Assembly: GCF_000178475.1 (NCBI RefSeq)
Contig: NZ_ADNY01000012.1
Span: forward strand, 1 to 5,128
Direction of reading: 5' to 3'
Source: Lactobacillus amylolyticus DSM 11664
GTDB taxonomy: Bacteria > Bacillota > Bacilli > Lactobacillales > Lactobacillaceae
DNA length: 5,128 bases
Shown: one piece after another, positions 1-5,128 of the stretch
Numbering within the stretch: position 1 is the stretch's first letter
How the letters are laid out: the number at the start of each line of letters is the position of its first letter
Program-made: the position numbers and the translations under genes
The notes under the pieces: generated by a model
The model's database searches: none
Told to the model about the DNA's origin: nothing
Seen by the model: the letters and a program-made list of their open reading frames with translations, nothing else

Positions 1-309
1 ATCTAGAATATCTAAACAAAACATGCAGTCCGAACTAGGGTCACGGTGAGAGCCATAGTACATATTGCAAATATGGTAACCTGAATTATAAATTTGCTTT
101 AATGATTCAAGTCCACTTTGCGTTTTTGCAACTGGTTCGCCACGTTTGGCTGTCAATTTATCTAGTTTTTCACGTAAAAGCTGATTTTCAACTTTTAGTT
201 CTGTGTTTTCCTTCAGCGTATCCAACATATCATTTTCAAGGCTTTCAATGGTTTTGGTCATTTTTTCCATTGAATCGTGGAGCTGCTGCAGCTTGGAATA
301 TGGATCCAT
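1..309 (-). CDS. yabA: YabA, replication initiation control protein (3' end cut off)
   Basis: YabA restrains chromosome initiation by binding DnaA and the sliding clamp DnaN at the replisome (family knowledge). The 103 residues visible show the family layout. Residues 1-55 form a long heptad-rich helix, the coiled-coil tetramerisation part, with hydrophobics such as L7, L10, M14, L24, M28, L32, L38 and L44. A short linker follows, then a C-terminal zinc-binding domain with H79, C81, C95 and C98 (pattern HxC...CxxC, sequence HICNMYYG then CMFCLDIL). B. subtilis YabA is about 119 residues, so probably only about 10-15 residues and the stop lie beyond the window edge. The ATG at 309 sits 12 bases after the holB stop. 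The weak Shine-Dalgarno-like AGGTG (323-319) overlaps that stop, so translation may be partly coupled to holB. It is the last gene of the tmk-darA-holB unit that can be seen. Confidence 0.93.
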   Translation of the reverse strand, partial: MDPYSKLQQLHDSMEKMTKTIESLENDMLDTLKENTELKVENQLLREKLDKLTAKRGEPVAKTQSGLESLKQIYNSGYHICNMYYGSHRDPSSDCMFCLDILD

Positions 310-321
310 TCTTTTCAACAC

Positions 322-1182
322 CTACCGTTTCCACTGTAAAGCAAGATAATCTAATGAATTGCGAAAATTCACGTTACTGAACCGCATTTTATCAACTTCC
401 ATCAGCCATTTTAGCATACGTGTACCAGCCAATCTTCTGCTTTCGCTTTGCAAATCCTGCTGGGCCATAATCTTGAGCCGCAGCAAAATATAATGCTGAT
501 AAGTGACTGTCTTAGCTTCATCTGCTAATTTATGTGCACTCACTAAGGCAAGACTGCTGCGTTCAAGCATTTCTTGATAAAAATACTTCACTTCTTGATC
601 AAGCTTGGTCGTATCGCCTAACTCTTCAATTTCTTCATTGGTAAAACCATTGTCTAAAAGAATGGCAGTTTTACCATGAACCTCTTCGCCCTCATTAAAG
701 TTAATGATCTGCGTTCTTGAACGCACTGTTGGCAATATTTGATCCGCATTATTTGTGATCAAAATTGAAACTACTGGTGCGATGGGCTCTTCAAGCAAAT
801 TAAGCAAAGCATTAGCTGCTGGCAAAGTTAATTTTTGTGCTTCATTTATGAAGAAAAAGCGACAGGTGCTCTCAACCGAACTTTTTGCCAGTTCTTCCTT
901 TAACGGACGAATCTGGTCGATACTCAAAGTTTGTTTTCCTTCAGTTTGAACAAGCAAAACGTCAGGATGGTTGCCTGATAAAATCTGCTTACAGTTGCGG
1001 CAAGTGCTATCGGGCTTTTTTTCACCAGTACAATTAAATAAACATGCCAACCAATATGCAGTATTTAATGCACGCGTTTCATCTTTATCCACAAATAAAT
1101 AGCTGTGAGCAAGCTGCTTTTTTCGATAAGCTTCGCGTAAAAAGGTCGCTTGCTTTTGGCCAATGTTTTTTAGATCTACCAT
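322..1182 (-). CDS. holB: DNA polymerase III delta' subunit (clamp loader)
   Basis: HolB is the delta' subunit of the clamp loader, which with DnaX and delta opens the DnaN ring and places it on primed DNA. The 286 residues show an AAA+ fold related to DnaX but catalytically degenerate, as is normal for delta'. The N-terminal QLAHSYLF (residues 23-30) is followed by VDKDETR where DnaX has the P-loop, so there is no Walker A. A cysteine cluster (C47, C51, C61, C64) precedes GNHPDVLLV (70-78). The Walker B position reads FFINEAQKL (110-118), again degenerate. ALLNLLEEP (125-133) and the arginine-bearing TVRSRTQ (152-158) match the SRC/SRT motif region. The C-terminal third is helical collar. 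One expected zinc ligand appears replaced (D58). The ATG abuts the darA stop (TAAATG) and has no good Shine-Dalgarno, so translation is probably coupled to darA. Confidence 0.95.
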   Translation of the reverse strand: MVDLKNIGQKQATFLREAYRKKQLAHSYLFVDKDETRALNTAYWLACLFNCTGEKKPDSTCRNCKQILSGNHPDVLLVQTEGKQTLSIDQIRPLKEELAKSSVESTCRFFFINEAQKLTLPAANALLNLLEEPIAPVVSILITNNADQILPTVRSRTQIINFNEGEEVHGKTAILLDNGFTNEEIEELGDTTKLDQEVKYFYQEMLERSSLALVSAHKLADEAKTVTYQHYILLRLKIMAQQDLQSESRRLAGTRMLKWLMEVDKMRFSNVNFRNSLDYLALQWKR

Positions 1183-1503
1183 TTAAAATCGTTTAAACTC
1201 ATCTACATTTACGACAAAGCAAGTTGCTCCGCCAACTGTTACTTTAACTGGAATACTTATGTCCATGCCGTTAGGAATTAAATTAGGCTGAACATATTCT
1301 TCTCTGGCCTCAGATTTAGATTTGATAACATCCAAAACCTGCTCCACTTGATCATCTGGTGTTCCGATTAAGAAAGTGGTATTTCCTTCGCTTAAAAAAC
1401 CACCGGTTGTTGCCAATTTAGTCGCACGAATATTTGCCTTAATAAAAGCGTGCTGCAATTTATTGGAATCTTCTTTTTGAACTATGGCAATTACTAATTT
1501 CAT
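1183..1503 (-). CDS. darA: Cyclic-di-AMP receptor, PII-like (DarA/PstA/YaaQ)
   Basis: This is a small trimeric PII-like protein that binds the second messenger cyclic-di-AMP in the cytoplasm; its downstream target is not established. The 106 residues (family about 109) carry the whole ligand-binding signature: N24, R26, T28, then TTGGFL at 32-37, GNTT at 40-43 and G47. These positions coincide with the ligand residues described for S. aureus PstA. The sequence then has the flexible loop segment (about 66-82, with NLIPNG) and a last beta strand, ATCFVVNV. The start at 1503 follows AAAGGA by 8 bases. Another ATG eight bases upstream is out of frame and touches the Shine-Dalgarno, so it can be ignored. 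The gene lies 12 bases after tmk and directly abuts holB, so it is part of the same message. In B. subtilis yaaR separates it from holB; here nothing does. Confidence 0.95.
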   Translation of the reverse strand: MKLVIAIVQKEDSNKLQHAFIKANIRATKLATTGGFLSEGNTTFLIGTPDDQVEQVLDVIKSKSEAREEYVQPNLIPNGMDISIPVKVTVGGATCFVVNVDEFKRF

Positions 1504-1511
1504 ATAATCAT

Positions 1512-1517
1512 TCCTTT
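1512..1517 (-). promoter_or_regulatory. Ribosome binding site of darA
   Basis: AAAGGA lies 8 bases before the darA ATG and overlaps the TAA stop of tmk (1518-1516). A ribosome ending tmk therefore covers the darA initiation site, so some coupling is likely. Confidence 0.65.
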
Positions 1518-2154
1518 AAAAAAGATCAGGCAGCCGTTTTTTAATAATAGCAATTGTTTCAGCTTCCACTTGATCAAACGGCTGACTAGCATCAATTTTT
1601 ACAATTCTGTCAGGATTCTGGCGAGCAATTTTTTGATAACCAGCATAAACCTTTTCATGAAAGGCTAGTTTTTCTTGTTCCAAGCGATCTTCCTGATCAG
1701 GACGCAGTTTTTGAATTCGGGCTAAGCCAATTTTAGGATCGAGATCAAAAAACAGTGTTAAGTCTGGTTCTATTCCTCCTGTTGCAAACTCATTAATTTG
1801 CTTAACTTGGTCAATGCCAAGATCACGACCGGCACCTTGATATGCTAAAGAACTATCGACAAAACGATCTGAAAAGACAACTTTGCCTGCTGCCAAAGCT
1901 GGCCGTACAATTTCTTCCACATGTTGGCTTCGCGCTGCAGCATACAAAAGTGCTTCGGTACGATCATCCATTTTTACATTGGCAGGATCCAAAATGATTT
2001 GCCGAATCTTTTCTGCAATTCGTGAACCACCTGGTTCTCTAGTCACAAGATATTGTGTATTCAATTGTGGTCCGATTTCATTCAAAACCTGCTCTAATAC
2101 ACTGCTTTTTCCCGCACCATCGGGACCTTCAAGACTAATAAAATAACCTTTCAT
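1516..2154 (-). CDS. tmk: Thymidylate kinase
   Basis: Tmk phosphorylates dTMP to dTDP with ATP, the step shared by the de novo and salvage routes to dTTP. The 212 residues equal the usual Firmicutes length. From the chosen start the sequence shows the P-loop GPDGAGKS (10-17), the TREPGG dTMP-binding motif (38-43), the YAAARSQH helix (about 71-78), the DR motif in FSDRF (94-98, with D96 and R97), SSLAYQG (101-107) and the mobile LID region around [11 protein letters not shown] (about 151-161). The first in-frame ATG is at 2166, but AAAGG lies only one base before it. The ATG at 2154 has GGAGG five bases upstream and gives the canonical [10 protein letters not shown] beginning, so I start there. 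It is the first gene after a terminator and probably opens its own transcription unit with darA, holB and yabA. Confidence 0.96.
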   Translation of the reverse strand: MKGYFISLEGPDGAGKSSVLEQVLNEIGPQLNTQYLVTREPGGSRIAEKIRQIILDPANVKMDDRTEALLYAAARSQHVEEIVRPALAAGKVVFSDRFVDSSLAYQGAGRDLGIDQVKQINEFATGGIEPDLTLFFDLDPKIGLARIQKLRPDQEDRLEQEKLAFHEKVYAGYQKIARQNPDRIVKIDASQPFDQVEAETIAIIKKRLPDLF

Positions 2155-2158
2155 AAAA

Positions 2159-2164
2159 TCCTCC
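2159..2164 (-). promoter_or_regulatory. Ribosome binding site that decides the tmk start
   Basis: GGAGGA ends four bases before the ATG at 2154 (GGAGG is five bases away). It overlaps the alternative in-frame ATG at 2166-2164. This supports the 212-residue Tmk and argues against the form that is four residues longer. Confidence 0.8.
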
Positions 2165-2172
2165 ATGCCTTT

Positions 2173-2178
2173 ATTTTA
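2173..2178 (-). promoter_or_regulatory. Candidate -10 box for the tmk unit (weak)
   Basis: Between the terminator and tmk the minus strand holds TAAAAT directly preceded by TG (TGTAAAAT). This is one base off the usual extended -10 spacing. No good TTGACA-like -35 lies 16-18 bases upstream (TGTAAT or GTAATT at best). A start about 7 bases downstream would fall near 2166, leaving a leader of only about a dozen bases that still contains the GGAGGA site. A promoter is expected here because of the upstream terminator, but this exact assignment is a guess. Confidence 0.3.
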
Positions 2179-2222
2179 CAGGAGTTAGCTTTGGAATTAC
2201 AGTCCCAGTATTTGATTAAAGG

Positions 2223-2257
2223 AAAAAATAAAAAGCTTGCCCAACGGGCAAACTTTT
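2223..2257 (-). terminator. Rho-independent terminator after yaaL
   Basis: On the minus strand the left arm AAAAGTTTGCCC (2257-2246), the loop GTT and the right arm GGGCAAGCTTTT (2242-2231) form a 12-bp hairpin with one G-U pair. A T-rich tract (TTTTTATTTTTT, 2234-2223) follows. The left arm begins inside the yaaL TAA stop codon. It should end the dnaX-ybaB-recR-yaaL message. The arms are also A/T rich on the plus strand, but no plus-strand gene ends here. Confidence 0.9.
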
Positions 2258-2495
2258 ATTGCGTAATAGCATTTGTGATACCACTAAATCTTGTATGACG
2301 ATAACGTGCCTCGCTATACAAAAAGCTGTACTTAGCGCGCAGGATTTCGCTAGCAACCACATTATCATCTGACAAATCTAAAGTAGTTTGATCTAAATCT
2401 TGTTGCAAAGCAATTTGATTTTGCAATTTTTCAACGAGAGTGATCAACTTTTGGTCGCCCTCTTCTTTGATCTTATCTCTTTTTCTTTTAGCCAT
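2256..2495 (-). CDS. yaaL: YaaL family protein (DUF2508), function unknown
   Basis: This is a 79-residue protein of the YaaL/DUF2508 family, found next to recR in Firmicutes; no biochemical role is known to me. It has a very basic N-terminus (AKRKRDKIK), a predicted amphipathic helix (about 15-37) and the family's C-terminal signature around YSFLYSEARYRHTR (residues 56-69). There is no signal peptide or membrane segment. The ATG overlaps the recR stop by one base (TAATG). The best Shine-Dalgarno, AAGGGAG inside recR, is somewhat far (about 12 bases), so translation is probably coupled to recR. The B. subtilis protein is of similar size (about 74 residues). In B. subtilis bofA follows yaaL; here a terminator does. 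Confidence 0.88.
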   Translation of the reverse strand: MAKRKRDKIKEEGDQKLITLVEKLQNQIALQQDLDQTTLDLSDDNVVASEILRAKYSFLYSEARYRHTRFSGITNAITQ

Positions 2496-3094
2496 TATAA
2501 TGATGTTCTCCCTTGTACAGCACGTTTTAAAGTAATTGAATTAGCGTATTCAATATCGCTGCCGACAGCTAATCCAGCTGCCAGACGGGTAACTTTAATT
2601 CCAGCCGGTTTAATCAATTTGCTAATGTACATTGCAGTTGATTCACCTTCTGGAGTTGAGTTAAGCGCTAAAATTACTTCTTTGACTTGATCCTGCTTTT
2701 GAAGACGAGTAATCAGCGACTTAATATTAATCTCTTCTGGACCTACTCCATCCATCGGTGACAAGACACCATGAAGGACGTGATATAAGCCGTTATATTC
2801 GCCCATTTCTTCAAAAGCCATTACATCTTTTGGCTGCTCAACAACCATAATCGTTGTTTGGTCACGTTCCGGATTCGAGCAAATCGCACATGGATCCTGT
2901 TCCGTGATATTGCCACAAATTGAACATTGATGCAAATCCTGTTTGACTTCCGTCAATGATTTGGCGAATTCTTGCACATCCTGTTCAGGCATATCCAACG
3001 TATAAAAAGCTAAGCGAGTAGCTGTTTTTTCACCGATTCCCGGCAACTTCATGTAGGAATCAATCAAATGAGCAATTGGTAATGGATATTGCAA
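2495..3094 (-). CDS. recR: Recombination mediator RecR
   Basis: RecR works with RecO (and RecF) to load RecA on gapped, SSB-coated DNA; it forms a ring-shaped clamp on DNA. The 199 residues show the domains in order: a helix-hairpin-helix near [15 protein letters not shown] (16-30), a C4 zinc finger with C57, C60, C69 and C72, then the Toprim domain from about 80 (E86 in [19 protein letters not shown] at 107-120; [13 protein letters not shown] at 144-156), and the C-terminal [10 protein letters not shown] and TLKRAVQGR. The usual GLP before this last motif reads GLA (174-176), a mild change. The start is TTG at 3094, immediately after the ybaB TAA stop. It gives the standard MQYPLPI beginning, and the next in-frame ATG (M15) would remove the N-terminal helix. 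AAAGG lies 10 bases upstream. Confidence 0.96.
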   Translation of the reverse strand: MQYPLPIAHLIDSYMKLPGIGEKTATRLAFYTLDMPEQDVQEFAKSLTEVKQDLHQCSICGNITEQDPCAICSNPERDQTTIMVVEQPKDVMAFEEMGEYNGLYHVLHGVLSPMDGVGPEEINIKSLITRLQKQDQVKEVILALNSTPEGESTAMYISKLIKPAGIKVTRLAAGLAVGSDIEYANSITLKRAVQGRTSL

Positions 3095-3424
3095 TTACAT
3101 CAGGCCTTTCGTATATTTGCCCAAACTTGCTTGAGTAGCTTCATCAATTGCAGAAAGTCCTTTGTTAACTGCGTCAATGACCAAATCTTGCAACATATCT
3201 GGGTCATCAGGATCAATTGCTTCTTTATCAATCTTTAATTTTTTTAACTTGCGATCACCGCTAAAAGTTGCAACAACCATATCATCTGCAGATTTGCCAG
3301 TAAATTCTTGAGCTGTGATATTTTCTTGCTCTTCTTGCATTTGGGCTTGAAGCTTCTTAGCTTGCTTCATCATTTGTTGCATATTCATGCCACCCATACC
3401 ACCAAAATTAGGTCTTCTACTCAT
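3095..3424 (-). CDS. ybaB: YbaB/EbfC nucleoid-associated DNA-binding protein
   Basis: This is a small dimeric DNA-binding protein of the YbaB/EbfC family, thought to coat the nucleoid and nearly always encoded between dnaX and recR. The 109 residues start with a Met/Gly-rich tail ([13 protein letters not shown]), then a long basic helix [15 protein letters not shown] (19-33). A beta region follows with [17 protein letters not shown] (40-56), then the conserved [19 protein letters not shown] (71-89). An in-frame frame extends 20 codons upstream, overlapping the end of dnaX, but the ATG at 3424 has AAGGAG seven bases upstream and gives the family's normal N-terminus and length (B. subtilis YaaK 107). 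The stop is followed at once by the recR TTG. The gap from dnaX is 31 bases with no terminator, so it is in the dnaX operon. Confidence 0.94.
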   Translation of the reverse strand: MSRRPNFGGMGGMNMQQMMKQAKKLQAQMQEEQENITAQEFTGKSADDMVVATFSGDRKLKKLKIDKEAIDPDDPDMLQDLVIDAVNKGLSAIDEATQASLGKYTKGLM

Positions 3425-3431
3425 TTTTGTT

Positions 3432-3437
3432 CTCCTT
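3432..3437 (-). promoter_or_regulatory. Ribosome binding site of ybaB
   Basis: AAGGAG lies seven bases before the ATG at 3424, in the 31-base gap after dnaX. It fixes the ybaB start and rules out the longer in-frame extension up to 3484, which has no such site and would overlap dnaX. Confidence 0.85.
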
Positions 3438-3455
3438 CTTTGTTTTTCTTTTATT

Positions 3456-5128
3456 TTAATCCTTAATATGAACCGCGTCGCCAAATAAATCTTTAGCTTT
3501 ATCGATTATCTTGGAATCAGCCTCTGACTGAGCGTCATTTTTTTCTTCTTGAATTGCTTCAATCTTCTTTTTTTTCTTAGCCAACAGCTCTTCTTTGTGA
3601 CTTTGCACAAATTCTTTTCTGACTTCAAGCCAATCATTATCTGGCACTAATACAATACCATAAGAATGTTTGGCAAATTTTTCAATATAGCCAGTTAACT
3701 TATCAAGCAAGTCACTGTCCGAACTAGCCTTTTCAAACCATAGAGCATACTTGCATTTCATTACTACTTGCTCGGGACTGGCAGCAACTGGTTCAAGCAC
3801 GTCCAGCAATGCACGTTCAGAAACAGCCAATACTGACTGCAAATCCGGCCAGACATTCTTGATTCGAGTAAGATCTTCACGAGTAGCATTCTCAAGAACC
3901 TGATAAACACGCTTGCGATTTTGCTGATCGCTTTCTTTAATTCGCTTAACTGGCTTCTTTTTTGCCTTAGTTTCTGCGGCTTCAGCTCGCGTTTGTTGCG
4001 GCTTATTATTTTTCTTGGTCGAATCCAAATGAAAGACATGATCTTTGTCAAAAGTCTTCGGTGACTGGGTAAGATTATTAACCTGCTGCGTTAAATCAAC
4101 AACCTGCTTCTTAAGTGCCGCAATTTCAGCTTGCAAATCATTATTAGCAGGAGCTGGTTGGTTAGCGGATTGAGTAGCTACCTGTGTTTGAGGCTCTTCT
4201 TTCTGACTTGCTTCTACCAAAAATACTTCAAGTGGAATCTGTTGCTGATTGGTATAACGCAAATCATTCAAAGCGTTATTAGCCAATGTAATTAGACGAA
4301 AGTAGCGTGCACTTGGGATTTGGCTGATTTTTTGACTAAAATCTTTGGTTAAAAAACTATTGTCATCAACGGCCCCATTGGCCTTGCTAATCATCAAACT
4401 GTTAGTGGCCAGATCAATGAGCTCATCTAAAATATTTTTGGAACTAGCACCGTCCGCTAAAGCAGATTGGGTTTCTTTTAAGGCTGCACCAGCATCTTCA
4501 CTTAACAAAGCCAGCAAAATTTTTTCAATATTTTCACGAGCCGCAAAACCAGTAATTTTCAGTGCATTGTCATAATTGACGGAGCCTTTTTCATAACTGA
4601 GCAACTGATCCAAAATACTAAGTGCATCCCGCATCCCACCATCAGCAACTTGGGCAATCACAGCTAGTGCTTTTTCATCATATTTGATTTTTTCTTGATC
4701 AAGAATATATTTCATCCTCTGTTCAAGATCTGCTTTTGAAATTCGTTTAAAATTGTAGCGTTGCGTCCGCGAAATAACAGTTGCCGGAACTTTTTGCAAT
4801 TCCGTTGTCGCTAAAATGAAAACGACATGCTCTGGTGGCTCTTCCAAAGTTTTCAATAAAGCATTAAATGCACCCATTGAAAGCATATGAACTTCGTCGA
4901 TGATATAAACTTTGTATTTTCCTTGAGTTGGTGCATATTTTACCTTATCACGAATATCGCGGATCTCATCAACGCCGTTGTTAGATGCGGCATCGATTTC
5001 CATAATATCCGGCATTGATCCGGCATCAGCCGCCTTACAATTTTCACATTCATTGCAAGGTTCACCATCTTGGAGATTGGTACAATTCAGTGCTTTAGCA
5101 AAAATTTTGGCACACGAAGTTTTACCCG
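3456..5128 (-). CDS. dnaX: DNA polymerase III tau subunit DnaX (5' end cut off)
   Basis: DnaX is the ATPase motor of the clamp loader and, through its C-terminal part, links the loader to the replicative polymerase. The window holds 556 residues; about 50 are missing. Counting from the first whole codon, GKTS (1-4) is the end of Walker A. C15, C24, C27 and C30 form the zinc module, and Walker B is YIIDEVHML (74-82, D77 and E78). Sensor 1 is LATTEL (105-110), the arginine finger lies in [10 protein letters not shown] (R120), and sensor 2 is GGMRDALS (163-170). A helical collar domain follows to about 306. Then come a linker with a short coiled coil (331-352), a Lys-rich stretch (371-398), a folded C-terminal domain (about 405-499) and a charged tail. 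The methionine at 5015 is internal: the reading frame runs open to the window edge. A possible frameshift site lies at 3957-3963. Confidence 0.97.
   Translation of the reverse strand, partial: GKTSCAKIFAKALNCTNLQDGEPCNECENCKAADAGSMPDIMEIDAASNNGVDEIRDIRDKVKYAPTQGKYKVYIIDEVHMLSMGAFNALLKTLEEPPEHVVFILATTELQKVPATVISRTQRYNFKRISKADLEQRMKYILDQEKIKYDEKALAVIAQVADGGMRDALSILDQLLSYEKGSVNYDNALKITGFAARENIEKILLALLSEDAGAALKETQSALADGASSKNILDELIDLATNSLMISKANGAVDDNSFLTKDFSQKISQIPSARYFRLITLANNALNDLRYTNQQQIPLEVFLVEASQKEEPQTQVATQSANQPAPANNDLQAEIAALKKQVVDLTQQVNNLTQSPKTFDKDHVFHLDSTKKNNKPQQTRAEAAETKAKKKPVKRIKESDQQNRKRVYQVLENATREDLTRIKNVWPDLQSVLAVSERALLDVLEPVAASPEQVVMKCKYALWFEKASSDSDLLDKLTGYIEKFAKHSYGIVLVPDNDWLEVRKEFVQSHKEELLAKKKKKIEAIQEEKNDAQSEADSKIIDKAKDLFGDAVHIKD
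3946..3963 (-). other. Candidate -1 frameshift site in dnaX (gamma-like product)
   Basis: In the dnaX frame the codons GCA AAA AAG (3965-3957) contain the slippery heptamer A AAA AAG in phase. After a -1 slip, reading continues GAA GCC AGT TAA, adding E-A-S and stopping at 3948-3946. The product would retain the ATPase and collar domains, the coiled coil and part of the Lys-rich linker, and would end at about residue 396 of the visible part (roughly 445 in the whole protein, against about 431 for E. coli gamma). Only a weak 5-bp hairpin (GCGAT 3931-3927 with ATCGC 3919-3915) lies downstream, about 25 bases away, and no well-placed upstream Shine-Dalgarno-like stimulator is visible. The heptamer and stop are seen directly; the function is inferred. 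Confidence 0.45.

Noticed and set aside
31..39. Short shared words such as tccgaacta near 30 and near 3718
   Set aside because: Nine or ten bases shared between two unrelated coding genes are expected by chance; there is no repeat structure around them.
102..380. Plus-strand open frame of 92 codons spanning the 5' part of yabA and the end of holB
   Set aside because: It lies opposite two well-supported genes, has no ribosome binding site or recognisable protein, and reads as a complement shadow.
1883..2146. Plus-strand open frame opposite tmk, and similar plus-strand frames at 755-949, 2400-2690 and 4345-4575
   Set aside because: All lie antisense to conserved genes, lack ribosome binding sites and have composition expected of reverse-complement reading.
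3425..3484. Twenty-codon N-terminal extension of ybaB
   Set aside because: It overlaps the end of dnaX, has no ribosome binding site and is not part of the family; the ATG at 3424 has a good AAGGAG.
3915..3931. Hairpin GCGAT/ATCGC downstream of the dnaX heptamer as a frameshift stimulator
   Set aside because: It has only 5 bp with a 7-base loop, about 25 bases from the heptamer, which is too weak and too far to count as the classical element.
3764..4051. Minus-strand open frame of 95 codons inside dnaX
   Set aside because: It is the +1 frame of the Lys-rich linker and C-terminal part of dnaX, with no start signal and no family resemblance. It is not the -1 frame used by the candidate frameshift.
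1..5128. CRISPR arrays, tRNA/rRNA, the SRP RNA often found before dnaX, insertion sequences, or a new defence system
   Set aside because: No spaced repeats, cloverleaf, terminal inverted repeats or transposase were seen. Coding genes fill almost the whole window, and the region before dnaX lies outside it.

Overview
The window is AT-rich bacterial DNA in which every real gene lies on the minus strand. Read in the direction of transcription (from 5128 down to 1), the order is dnaX (5' end cut off), ybaB/ebfC, recR, yaaL, tmk, darA (yaaQ/pstA), holB and yabA (3' end cut off). This is the conserved Firmicutes DNA replication and repair neighbourhood. The protein families (DarA, YaaL and YabA occur together only in Firmicutes), the AT-rich lysine-heavy code, the AGGAGG-type ribosome binding sites and the protein wording point to a lactic acid bacterium, probably Lactobacillaceae of the Lactobacillus type. 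I cannot name the species.

Layout. 5128-3456 is DnaX, lacking about 50 N-terminal residues, with the window edge falling inside the Walker A loop. 3424-3095 is the nucleoid-associated protein YbaB. 3094-2495 is RecR, which starts with TTG directly after the ybaB stop. 2495-2256 is YaaL, whose start overlaps the recR stop. A strong rho-independent terminator at 2257-2223 closes this first unit. After a gap of about 70 bases with a weak candidate promoter comes the second unit: thymidylate kinase (2154-1516), the cyclic-di-AMP receptor DarA (1503-1183), the clamp-loader delta' subunit HolB (1182-322, no gap after darA) and the initiation regulator YabA (309 to the edge).

How the genes fit together. 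DnaX (tau) and HolB (delta') are parts of the sliding-clamp loader. YabA binds DnaA and the clamp DnaN to restrain initiation. RecR acts in recombinational gap repair. Tmk supplies dTDP, the precursor of dTTP. DarA senses cyclic-di-AMP. The whole window is a replication, repair and nucleotide-supply cluster, and I see no mobile element, CRISPR array, tRNA or rRNA.

I found no new multi-gene system. The most interesting signal is inside dnaX: a slippery heptamer A AAA AAG in the correct codon phase, in the same GCA AAA AAG context as the E. coli dnaX frameshift site. A -1 shift there reaches a stop codon after three residues, and would give a gamma-like short form at about the E. coli gamma length. 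The classical flanking stimulators are not evident, so this is a candidate only.
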